DNA from: Lineus longissimus
Taxonomy: Eukaryota; Nemertea; Pilidiophora; Heteronemertea; Lineidae
DNA: 64,000 nt
NCBI RefSeq assembly: GCF_910592395.1
Contig: NC_088309.1
Coordinates: forward strand, 19,778,599-19,842,598
Reading direction: 5' to 3'
Under the pieces are notes generated by a model. That model saw only the letters and a program-made list of their open reading frames with translations, was not told the DNA's origin and did no database searches. Made by a program: the position numbers and the translations under genes. Below are positions 13,751-25,579 of the stretch, piece by piece; positions within the stretch are counted from its first letter, which is position 1, and each line of letters starts with the position of its first letter.

Positions 13751-16700
13751 TTCTCGTATTCAAAAACTGAATGAAGCAGAACCAATCATTTGCCTAACCC
13801 ATGGGCCCAGACGATTCCAAACTTTAATGATGAAATCAATTATCCTCCCCCTGTCAAAGCGACTAGCCTGACCAGACCAAATTGCATCAATTCCTCATCG
13901 AATTAGATTGGTAACCTTATAAAACAATCTCCATTCAACACGACACCTTCATTATAACTCTGTCTGAAACAATCTCCGTTCAAGCTCAAAACTTCATTAT
14001 ACCTCTGAGTCACTTCTATCTTGGCAAGTCTTCAAACCTTTGGGGTCCAAGAATTAACATTTCAACCCCATTTCAAGCCAAGATTTTTAAAGAACATTTG
14101 GGTACGGAAAGGAATTCAGCAGAATTGACAACAGATATCCTTGAGTCAACATTGGGGTAAAGTTTTTCCAAAAGGAATTCAACACAATTGATAACTTTTA
14201 TTCTTTAGTCAACACAGGTTTGTCTTTACCACTTTTTGCCCACCAGAGCCCGCAATGACATTTCCATGCATTGCAAAACATTATTGGAGGTACAATGTAG
14301 AAGGAAAACTGAATTTTTATCCTCAAGTCTTTCATCATCGTTTGAGATACCTCTGCATTGAAAAGCACTTTCTATACTCCTTTTGTCACAGTACAAAAAG
14401 AAGATTCTGGTGCTGTAACTCACCCAGCTTATACACTTGTCCCACTTTTGACATTTTGAGTAAAATTGGATCTTTCAGTGCGAGTGAATCATTTCCAATG
14501 CTAAATGGAGTCTGTATCTGAAAAAATATTTCATTTGAAAGGTAAATACTTTCATGTTAGGATCTTTGTTCCAAACCACAACAGACTTTTGTTATTCGAG
14601 TAACTCTTAAATTGCTTCTCCATTGTTTGTTGGTTCAAACAAGGTGCTACATGTATAATATTTAACTTCAAATTTCAAAGGCATGGTTCCGAAGAGTAAT
14701 ATAAAAGAAAAGTGGTGACTTTACAAGTAAGTTTTCTATGTTTTTAAAACGTGAATATAAAAAAATATGCATTTCTGACTGAGGTGGATCAAAGTGTTTT
14801 ACAGACAACAAATTCGAACCCATTTTGAAATTCTGATCTGAAGCCTCCGTGACTAAGGTCATTAAGAACGTTTCCCCGAAGGTTATTTTAACATTTCACA
14901 GTCATGCGATGGATGTCCACCGCTGAGTTAACAACGCGATTAAAACCACTCTAAATGGTAATTGAATGAAACCGTTAAATGTTCGCAGGGCATCAAATAT
15001 CAGGCAGAGTAATTTCATTCCACACCCTAAGGTGTCTGCGGCAAGGTGTACCGTGATGGAGAAACCATGTTTAATATATTCCAAACGACTTCCCCGATTC
15101 CAACACAAACAGACTGAAATAGATGCAAAGAAACGTATAGAGATACAGAATACTACACACAAGATTCTGACCAAGCTATCGTGAACGGATCCACGGAAGG
15201 GTGGACCCGTAATGGCCGATATTAAGCCACACCATTGTATCAATATTTTTACGCTCCTCTCGAAAGGAAATTGTCGACACTGCGCTGTTAAGGTCGACGG
15301 ACGTCATAGAAGCAAAGCCAGCAAGGAATCTTATTAAAACCTTCCGTGAATAGTATAAAATCATTCTTGGTAAACAGAAGTTTTACACTCGACTGGGTTC
15401 ATTTCGTAACCCAAGTTACCAGGATATTGCAATTCCTGAGAAACTCGGGAGGGAAAAAATGTGTGGGACTGTATTTGAACAGCAATGCAGGACAATACTT
15501 CACTAATGAAGTATTTTGTATCACATGACCCTATTGGGCAAAATTAGTTACTTGTCACAGAACTTTTCCCGAAACTGTTAGATGGCTCCAGCATTCTGGC
15601 ATGATCAAGACATAATCTTTCACAGAAAAATGCTGTCATATGTGAGGTTCCAACTTTCTCAAACAGAAAATCATTAAACATTTTTTCTGCACTTATTTTA
15701 ATGAAAAGACAGCTTCAACAAAGCTTTTTGATATTAAGATTGAAAGAAATAAAAAGCAGCACACAAATTTTTAATCAAAAGTATCAGACTCAAAAGAACT
15801 CAATTAATTTCTCTGCAGAATTTAGTTTTTGATTTCAGAAAGGTTACATTTGGTTGATGTAAAATTTAAAACATGCGGACAGAAACATTCTTTTTATGAA
15901 AGGTTTCTGACTCTAATCTAATATGACTATTCAAACCTATAACATTTTTATGACCGAACCACATTATTGGAAATCTTAAATATTTTCTGGGAAGTTACTG
16001 GCAGTTGAGGGTTATATTTCAAAAAGTTTTTAAGAGGGGATGAATCTTACAAGAAAACGGAGTATATTTGAAAGCATGCAATTTCTAACACAGGATGAAG
16101 AATTTTCAAAATGTGACTTCTGAAGATTAGTCAGAAAGGAGAATTGATCGAGGCCGAAATGAAAACGCATGTTTTTAATCCCGAGGTCATGATTGTGTAA
16201 AGTCAGCACCCCACATCCGATTCCCAAGAAATGGCTGTCATCACGTTCAGATATGATATTCACGAAGAAGTGACTGATGAGGTGTCAGAGTAGATTACGA
16301 GGCGGTATCTGTCACGTCAGCATGGATATTCTATTTAATGAGAAACTGATCACGATATCTCAATATGGGCGCAATGGTTTGACTGCCAAAAGATGATGGG
16401 GATGAACGGTTATGGATGTTTCAGGAAAGGTACCCCAGTTATGGATTGCATGGCTGAGGGATGACTCTCGCCCTTGAGAATCAGTTCCCCAACTGTCTGA
16501 GAATCTTATCTTAATCTTACGTATTCAAGGCAGGCCTTCCAACTTACTGAGAAGCCTGCCTTGGATAGTGACTCGGAAAATGTGTACACAAACTTTGCAA
16601 TTTGTTTGCTACAGGACAGACCTGCAGAGTATTTTTTCCTATATGTGATGCAGATCATGCTTGAAAAACCTTAAGACCAACTACTCTCAACGTTATTTCG

Positions 16701-19700
16701 ATTGAAGGCTCCAACAACACAGTTTTTTCAACATCATTTCAAACTTTTTCCTTTTCAAGACAGGCCACCTCGGCAACTTGAAAAGCCTACCTGATTCTCA
16801 GCAAGCTGGGGAAGTAATTACAGGATGACTCTGGCCTTGACTTCAAGGCAGGGAGAAGGTCAGGGAAACACAGGAAAGTTTACAAGATAAGAGCTATTTC
16901 ATCAGAATAAATCTGCTCGAATTGTCAAGACCATCTGTCTTCATGAAAGATCATGTCATCCCCGATCCTTTTAACAGTCCAGAGTCAACTGCAAAGAATA
17001 GTACTTGATAGACCTTATGACCATCTCATTTCCTTTTTATGATAGTGCTGCAGCAATTCATTGCCCGGGAATAGGGTATCAAAAGAAATGGTCACAGGTC
17101 AAAGAGTTTAATCTGAGCTGCGAGTGTCTAATCAGACATATTGCCGAAGACGATGGCGGAATTATTGATGCGTCCACATGTACATGTATTCATGGTCCGA
17201 CATCAATCTCCACTGCTATCGTCATATTCTGACAAAATTAGATTTGAATTCAGTTTATTCAAGTGGGTAGCAAAATAAAAACAGTAAAACCAATCCAAGT
17301 GGAATCCAAAATGTTGTTCTCAGGAATTCTATGGTGTTTGTGCCGATGGCTAGAGTAACAAAAACAAAATTACAGATATTTTCTCTGTCTAACTCAACAC
17401 TTGTCCAATCTATGGATGAAAATACATGTTCATGTGACGAGTATTGATTTAGATGTTTGCCTGTTTGGGAATCTGTGATTGTAATAAATATGAGACAAAA
17501 ACGCCTCTACCTCTGTTATTTTTTAGTTTCTGATCGATGGCTGGCCTTTTGGCTATATATGATTCATTGACAATTATCTTGTATCAAAATTTTGATGTAT
17601 GGCATGAACACTGATGAGGTCGATTCTAAATCCAGCCCTATATACCATGTATACCATGGTATATGGAATACGATATACGGTATTGGGGCACTCCTATATT
17701 GTCAACTAGTACCTATCAATATCATTTAAAAAGATATCAATGCACTCCATTACCCTGCTCAATGAACCACCAATAACTGAAGCGAAAATGTCTCGGTGTC
17801 ACAAATGTTTTTCTATCACATCACCAGTTTCTAAAAGCAACTTAGCAGAAGCATCATCAAATCATTGAATGCATGAAAAGGTCACCGATTTTGATTTTCC
17901 ACACAAAATCTATCAATACCTCAGAAGTAGATTTTGATTATATCAAATTAACAGTCCAATGAGCCACAACTAATGCATTGGACCAAAGGACCTTAGAGTA
18001 TAAAATGTCATTTTTGCTTCACTGTCTGCTTGCAAAGACTGCCGAAGTAGATGCTACGGCAATTTACGGCAACTGACCCTTAAAAAACCATTAGCACGTC
18101 ATTGCCAAGATGCATTTCACGCACCAAAGATTGCTACACTTAGAGCGGATATTATCAATATCAGGTTCATCGAACATCGTCAACTCGAACAGATTTGTGG
18201 TGATCACTTCATTTTTAAGAAAAGTGCTGTAAGTTTGGGATGGTGGTTGTTTCACCAGCAGTAAAGATCACATAACAGTCATGTGACAGTTATTAGACCA
18301 ATGAAATGTCTTTTTTTGGTTTTGACCCCACTTAATTTTGGTGCACACACCGGTAAACAGTGTGTATTTGGTGAGGCCTGACCTAGAAAGCTAAATAATT
18401 CAACCCTGTGATTTGAATAAGGAATGCCAATAATATCTCATTTGGGAGATAAAATTCAATTAGGGAAATAAACGTGATGAACTGATGAATACCAAAACTG
18501 TTACGATATTTTTTTGGCGAATAAGGGGAGAAAAAATTAACTTATCCACCTGTTGAAAAAACTGGCAACAAGATATGTTTGTGATAAGACAAAAATTTGT
18601 ATCATTCCCTTAAAGGCCTGATCTGTTTGTTGAAAATTGAAGTTGAATTTGAAATTTCCAATTGTGTAGTATAGATTCTGAATATGAATTTCAACAATGC
18701 AGTTGTGTAGACTGATATGCCAAGTTTCTCCATAGTTGAGTGCATAAAAACCGCACAACAGCATTATCTGTGCCACAAGAAAATTCAAGTGAACACAAAC
18801 AACACTGGTCTTTAAGTTATTTGTTGCACTTTTTATCAAAAGATGCTACCAGCAGTCTGCTATACCAAAAGCAATACTACATCACGACAATGTCAACAGA
18901 CACTAGACTAACACTCATCACAACTTGTTTTGGTTTTTTTCATTCCTATTCTTATTCAGGAAGAGTGTACTGGCAAGACGACAAGCGATGACAAACAAAA
19001 ACACCAGCCTGGCACATCCAGCTTCTAGCTATTCCGCTAAGTAAAAAAACATTGATTCTTCTGTATTCAGACACCGAAGAAGCCAGCAGCATCCTCCCTC
19101 TCTTTCCTGATACCTTTTTCTATTGGGATGTCTTATAATCACAAGTTTGGTATTCTTTCAACGAAAAAACAACAACAACCGCTTGAATGTTCTAGCGTTT
19201 CTAATGTCCCTAATACTAAAGGGTGTTACTTCCTTCTATTGATAGCCAGGCTAAAAACAAGCTTTGTGACCAAGATACAGAAAACTACTTAAAGGAGTGG
19301 AAGGTGACTGGGCAGCCAACATTTGTGATAGTGTCCTTAATAATGCCATTGTATGTGATGTACCTACCAAAAAATATCATTGAAAACAAGTCACTAATAA
19401 GTCAGATTTTGCATTTTTTAAATTTTGGCCCCCTGGTGGCCAAGTCGAAAATCAGATCCTAATCAGCACAGGTAGTGATGATGTTCTCTGCATGATAATG
19501 AAATGGCATCAGCATGATTTATAGATTGGTTTTACTTGCAAGTTTTCATCATTTGGTTTTTATCATGAAAAACATAATAGGGCCTAGGCCCATTCATTTA
19601 TTCATTGGGGCCTGATACTTTTTTGAGTTGTTGACAAAATTATGATATTGAAAATAGACTCCCTTTCGTGAAGCAATGCCATTTCATCTAGTCGGACAGA

Positions 19701-20744
19701 CTACAGCACGGCACAAGACTTTGTCTCAACCGCAACAGTCTAACAGACGATATATTTTGCATAGTCATAACGTCAAACTCCTGTGTGATTATTACTCCAG
19801 TGTTTCCCAAAATGAGTTGATAAGTATGTTGTCTGACGTCTCTGTTATGCCCCGTGGTCAAGGATGCATGCTTTCTTGGTTGGAGCTGCTCCAGCAGTTT
19901 TAAAAGAAAGGAAAGGGAGGCAGAGTGAAGTATTGTATAGTTTATTTGAAACATATTCTAAAAACAAATTGCAATAATACAACCCAGCTGGCATGGAAAC
20001 AATCACACCGGACATGATCTTTCTTTTAATGGCAGGCCTGAAGATCTTCTTCTGTCAAAAGATGAATGCAAGGGAAAGACGATTGGTAACAAAGAGATGG
20101 ATAACTTGACACCAGAATCAGTATGATGTTCAGATGTAGGTCCAAGTCATCTCATTATTCTCAACAATATCAATATAAATGCTGTGATCACCAAACTAAC
20201 TGTTGGACTGAATAATACTGTACATAATCTATTTTGAATAGGTAATTAATTAGCTGTAATGATATAATAACAGACCAGGGAGACTAAGCTGCTCACTAAA
20301 GCTTCTTGGTCCTACTTTCAAGATCTTCATATGGAAAGAGCTTGTCATTCAATCTTCCATCTTGAAGTTGATCGTAAATCTACTAGTGGAACAGTGTTTG
20401 AAATCTTTTAACCCGGACTAGCGAAGACCATTACTACAACTAAGGAAGTCTGGCATTCAACCTGGTATAACCATCAATGGACATGTAATCTACATGTATA
20501 ATTATTTAGGTTACAACTCATATTTTCCTGGTATGATTTAAACACCCCTGCTTTTGGTCTTCACTAGTTTCGTCCATATTTTTGTTATATGGGCCCATGC
20601 AGTCTGCCTTGGAACTCATCAGCAGGTTGACACACCACTAGAACTTGAGCCAACAAGCACAGAAGTTAACATTAAAGAACAAAACTAATGAAACGAAAAT
20701 GGTTAGGAGAAATGTTAGACTGTAAACTAAATTGGCAAGGACAA
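13751..20744. other. intergenic, no gene recognised
   Basis: Seven kilobases without a recognisable exon. A short hairpin, CAAGGCAGGC (16526-16535) against GCCTGCCTTG (16554-16563), is visible. The module TTTTGGCCCCCTGGTGGCC occurs at 19423-19442 and is related to copies elsewhere in the window. The open frames present (up to 113 codons) lack recognisable motifs. Confidence 0.5.
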
Positions 20745-21121
20745 GATCCTGATGTGAGATTATGAATTCCTCTTGTCAAATGTGGTGGTTGTGACAAGGA
20801 CATCCATATGAGTTCTTAAACACTGGGCAAAATGACAGGAACACCATTGCACCTTGGTGTTGCAGTGATCCTGTTGGGAGGCATTGTATTAGTCATGCAT
20901 CCAAGACCATGATGAGAGATTGTGACTTGATCTCTTCAAATGTGGTGGTTGTGACAAGGACATCCATATGTGTTCTTAAACACTGGGCAAAACAACAAGA
21001 ACACTATTGCACCTTGACATTGCAGTGATCCTGTTGGGAGGCATTGTGTTAGTTATTCATCCAAGACCATGATGAGAGATTGTGACTTGGTCTCTTCAAA
21101 TGTGGTGGTAGTGACAAATCC
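20745..21121. repeat. 160-bp tandem repeat, ~2.3 copies
   Basis: The word TCAAATGTGGTGG starts at 20776, 20936 and 21096, giving an exact 160-bp period. CACTGGGCAAAA, GTGATCCTGTTGGGAGGCAT and CATCCAAGACCATGATGAGA recur at the same spacing. Copies are about 90% alike by eye. No protein or RNA function is suggested. Confidence 0.88.
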
Positions 21122-21739
21122 AATTTCTACCTGGGGGATGGATGATAAATTAGACCAGAACAGCAAGTCAACTGCTGCACTATAGAATTCCTGGACGATA
21201 TATGGTTTGGTACAGCTTCTGGAGCGTTCTGGAGCGTTGTGGAACTTATTTTCTTGACAGACTCGGGGAAGATGGCCATTCTGATCTTCGATAAAATGAA
21301 CAATAGGAGAGAGCAACACTGAATTACTCTAACAAATCTAGTAAAGTTTAAAATTGTCATCTTTAATTCACTAATATTTTTGAGTACACTAAATATAAAA
21401 AATATGCACTTGAAGGTTCTGTAAAAAATCATTGAATCATGCATATTTAACTAAGTGGCTTGTCATTGATCCATTGTTAAGATTAGCGCAGACTCCCGAA
21501 TTCTTCACCTGATATGAAAGGAACATCACATCAGACTGCATACATACAAACACCAACAAATGAAATGAAGCACTGCATTGTAGGTTGATGATTGAATCAT
21601 GTCTGTATAATACCATGCATTGAAAGGCTAAGCAAGGACTGTCGGACTCACGCGAGCCATCAAAAGATCGAATGTTCAGACACTCCAATGCCATATTCTC
21701 AGTTCATACTACATCTGATTTATCGATATGATTCTCACG

Positions 21740-22119
21740 ATTGGTCTACCCCAAGTTCATAGCTTTAGCGGTTCAGAAACGTGCCATAGTTACACTCAAA
21801 AGGCCAATTTACGCCATTTGACCTCTGTGACCTTGAAAAGTAGGTCAAATCAAAAAACCCTATAATATGTGATGCATCCTTGCTAGGAGAACCTACCATA
21901 ATGTTTTTTTGGAAAACGACCACTTATAAGAGAGATATTACACTTTTAAGGTTTCCACTTTCGGCCCCCTTGTGGCCACGTCACGAATCAGACTGAACTG
22001 AAATTCAGTGTCAACGGCCACCTGAACAGGGGGTCCTGTGTGCAAAGATTCAAGTTCAGAGCTTCAGCGGTTAAAAAACGTGCCTCTGTTTTTGAAACAG
22101 GATACACACAAGGACGACG
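21740..22119. repeat. interspersed repeat with internal direct duplication
   Basis: CAAGTTCATAGCTTTAGCGG (from 21752) and CAAGTTCAGAGCTTCAGCGG (from 22051) are diverged direct copies that both continue to AACGTGCC. Between them lie TGACCTTGAAAAGTAGGTCA and the GGCCCCCTTGTGGCC module. Sequence of this style (AGCGGTT...ACGTGCC...ACGACGGAC) is commonly seen in dispersed repeats of molluscs and related animals; assignment to a named family would need a library search. Confidence 0.5.
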
Positions 22120-22491
22120 ACAACGACGGACACTGCAGTATTGTGAAATGTATAGACTGCACGACGGACACTGCGATATTGTACAATGTACAGACTGCAC
22201 GGCGGACACTGTGGTATTGTACAATGTATAGACTGCACGACGGACACTATGGTATTGTACAATGTATAGACTGCACGACGGACACTGCAGTATTGTACAA
22301 TGTATAGACTGCACGACGGACACTGCGGTATTGTACAATGTATAGACTGCACGACGGACACTGTGGTATTGTACAATGTATAGATTGCACGACGGACACT
22401 GTGGTATTGTACAATGTATAGACTGCATGACAGACACTGTGGTATTGTACAATGTATAGACTGAACGATGGACAATGCGGTATTGTATAGA
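22120..22491. repeat. 38-bp minisatellite, ~9-10 units
   Basis: The consensus unit reads AATGTATAGACTGCACGACG followed by GACACTGYRGTATTGTAC, 38 bp in all. Most units differ by one to three bases and the last units are the most diverged. The unit happens to lack stop codons in several frames, so it generates long artefactual open frames on both strands (up to 203 codons on the minus strand). The array begins exactly where an interspersed repeat ends in GACGACAACGACGGACACTG. Confidence 0.95.
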
Positions 22492-23289
22492 CTCCCCTAC
22501 ATTGAGCGAAAAAATATTCATGTTTAATGACCTGTATAAAAAATCATAAAGACATGATTGAAAGTGATAATTTGAAATAAGTTTGATGACTTTTTGCATT
22601 TTTGGTTGATGTCAGCTCCTCCCTTGTCATGTGATCTGTTTTCTACTCACCAACTTTCCGAACTCTATCATTTGAAATAAAAGTATGGCACTTACCTGAA
22701 AATACAAATGAAAACGATACCTTAGACATTTCTTAATAGATGCATGAAACATAGATGTACCAAAAAGATTTCTACAGTATAATCATTCAAGCGACCAGCG
22801 AACATGCAATTTAAATTGCTGCCACCTGTGATCATGATGGCAGCACCCATCGCAGGATCTCCCACAAATATGTGACAGTCCTCTGAATGAGCAATCACGA
22901 TTGCAGGTGTAGAAGTTTAAAATGTCCTAGGATAAAATGTCCGGGAACAAAGGATTCTATTATGCGCTTCAATCTCTGAGCTATTGACTGTCAGGGTCCC
23001 TATAGAACCATATTGAAGAATACAATAGGGCCGGACACTTTTTCCAGGGGGGACACTTTTTACTTTTACACAGGTACAAGCACCTGCTACAAAATCATGG
23101 CAACATCAGGGGAGAGATTTGAAAGTGGCCACCATGCTTTAATATTTATAATGATAGCCAAAATGAAGGCGGCTTCCTTTGGCCACTGATTTTTCGGGCA
23201 AGATTGCCTGAGTAGACAGATAGGGGTACAAAAGTTTTTAAGATTGAGAAGAGTTGAGTGTCGTGAGTTCAGCATTGGCTTATTATTGA
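22492..23289. other. intergenic, nothing recognised
   Basis: No exon or repeat family is identified in this stretch. Confidence 0.5.
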
Positions 23290-23400
23290 AATTGGGAGGG
23301 AACCTACACTGTTAAAGACACACCGTTGCAAGCATGCGAGTAAACCAGGACTGACAGGGTATTGAACCCAGGACCTCAGGTGTTTCCACTGCCAAAATCT
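23290..23400 (-). mobile_element. tRNA-derived SINE-like copy (family A)
   Basis: On the minus strand an A-box-like TGGCAGTGGAAAC is followed after ~25 bp by a B-box-like GGGTTCAATACCC, and further on by TTTAACAGTGTAGGTTCCCT. The same order and tail occur in the duplicated element at 56493-56838, so the three are one family. There is no cloverleaf, so this is a SINE and not a tRNA gene. Confidence 0.65.
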
Positions 23401-25434
23401 GATCGCCAAAAACAAATAGCAAATTTGGCTTCATGGGAGACTGTATGCACTGCTTGCAGCACCATCAGTTGCAACCAATACATGTTTCTAAGTTCTAATT
23501 ACACAGGACACGTAGATACCATAAAACAACAAACCACAACAAGTGTCAAGTCGAAATTACACTAAGTATTCACGTACACGAGTAACAACAAGACAAGACA
23601 TGTTGTCCGTAAAGAATGGCTAATCTTGATGAACAGGATAGAAGTTCTTTAGCTTATGTGAAACCACAAGATATCACTGATGAGAGAAGCTAGCATGATT
23701 GGCTGATTGGTCGTTCTTTTTTTAAGACGGAAAAACATACCATTGTTGTGCGACTGTTTAGGATGACGGTGCTACAATCTAAATTCAGAAACGCCAGGGG
23801 ATAAGGATGAATATGATTGGCAAGACACACATTTCCCAAGTTGATCAGGATACAACTTTTTTTGACTGACGAGGCTTTCATGTATAAGAAGAAAAGAAAC
23901 TGGTTGGTGAGAATTATAGTACTACGTTTGGAGATGACACCGCTTATTCTAGAAATTACAAATAAAGTACTTGAGACCCATCCATAAACATCAACACAAT
24001 CAAAGTGTTTCACAATTCTAACAATATTAGGATTGACTCTGACCCCTCTTCCTCCCAGAAAGATTTTTGTCGAGGACTTTCAGTTTCTGGAATTCTCTGA
24101 AAAAATTTTAAAAATAAAATACTTATGCCAGAGCATAAAGGGGATAAATATACACCAGCAGTACTTTTAATTGCAAATGATACGAAGCAGAAAATTAGTT
24201 TTTGGCAACATGTTTGAACAAGATTGAAGAGTTGACAGATATAATTACAAAAAACAATCATCAATGCTGTACAATTTCACGACAAAATAAAACACGAATA
24301 ATCATTGGAGGCTCAAGTCAAAACATCTCATGAGATACGTTTCGATTTGAAAGTAATACAAGCAGAAAATCAGTTTTTGGTGAAACTCTAGCGGTAAATG
24401 GAAGTGAAGACGTATTATTTGACCCATGAATAGCAATGGGGACATATGTAATGATCCATGTCATGAAAGTGATGGTGCTGTCACAGAATTTTGGCAAGGC
24501 TGTCACTGCTGTGATCTCCGTGACATGTTTAATCCTCGAGCTATGCATTTGGTCCCGCCAACCCCGAAAGTGCCAAATGCCTCTGTGAGAAATATTGAGA
24601 TTTGGATGATTGACGATAGATACTCGTGACAATGCAATACAAGCTGAATGTTTGATTCAAATTGAAAAGGCCCGCAGCCTACTGTTTAAAGGGAATCTAT
24701 GTGCAGGAGCCAGGCAGGTCAAATCAAGTTACTGATAGAGGTCTCTCCTAACTCGGAGTACATCGAAACTTTTCATGCATGTATGAGGAATATAATTTTG
24801 ATGAATCAACCACAACCAATCTGACCCCCTTGCTCCTTCCTATAGTCCCCCATTAAGGGGCCGACTCCAACCCAAGGGTAGGGCTGAAACTTCGACCTGG
24901 TCTACAAGCATAGAGAGATGCAATGAAAAATTTAGCACCTATCCCACCCGAGGTCCCATTATTTCAATGAAAATTTTGTTCTCAACCAGACAACAGTTCT
25001 TTTTTCTTTCTGAATTGCAATGCTTTATAAACGATAAAAAACACAAGAACAATTTCATTTTACTGCACCGTCAAGGCAATAACAAACACCCAGCCACATT
25101 ATTACACAATGTGGTCCCATAAACGCTTTCTCCAACCCAACATGGAAATAATTCATGAAGTGATTCACCTGAATAGGTTTAATGAAAATCTGCTAATGGT
25201 TTCCATCCATAAAGCTCGATTGATGCCAATCAAGCATGCGAAAAGCAGTTCATGCTATTACTGACATCTCTTCATTAGTGATTTGCGCCACACTTGATTA
25301 TTTCGTGTACTGTGAGGCAGAATAACTTTGTTCACTTCAGTCTTCTTTGCGATCATGGTTCAGACAGTAACTCCTTCTCAATCGATGTACTCTGACTGTC
25401 TCCCACATTTCTACACTTCAACTCCATGGAGGAA
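23401..25434. other. intergenic, no gene recognised
   Basis: The only notable item is TGCTCCTTCCTATAGTCCCC (24831-24850) followed by CATTAA, a word that recurs at 28351 and 54105. Other open frames in both directions look like chance. Confidence 0.5.
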
Positions 25435-25579
25435 GGGGGGGGGGGCGATAGCGCATTGGAAGGGAGTCAAGGGAGTTGGCCTCATGGGTTCGACTCCCAG
25501 GCGAGTCAATGCTCGGTTCCCCTACAGGTTGAGTTCAAGTAAGTGCCTTCTGGTTGCTCCTTGAAATCCCCCCCCCCCC
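25435..25579 (+). mobile_element. tRNA-SINE-like element between poly(G) and poly(C)
   Basis: G11 (25435-25445) precedes GATAGCGCATTGGAAGGG, which fits an A box. ATGGGTTCGACTCCCAGG, a good B box, follows, and C12 (25568-25579) closes the segment. Downstream to about 25670 lies AAAAGCGCTATACAAGAAG, typical of SINE bodies. The flanking G and C homopolymers are opposite-strand equivalents, an odd arrangement. It is not a tRNA gene because the acceptor and T stems do not pair. Confidence 0.6.

Noticed and set aside
21988-22599. 203-codon minus-strand frame, and companions on both strands, across the minisatellite
   Set aside because: Caused by a stop-free 38-bp unit. Each turn of the unit shifts frame, and several overlapping frames are open on both strands, which is expected of a tandem array and not of a gene.
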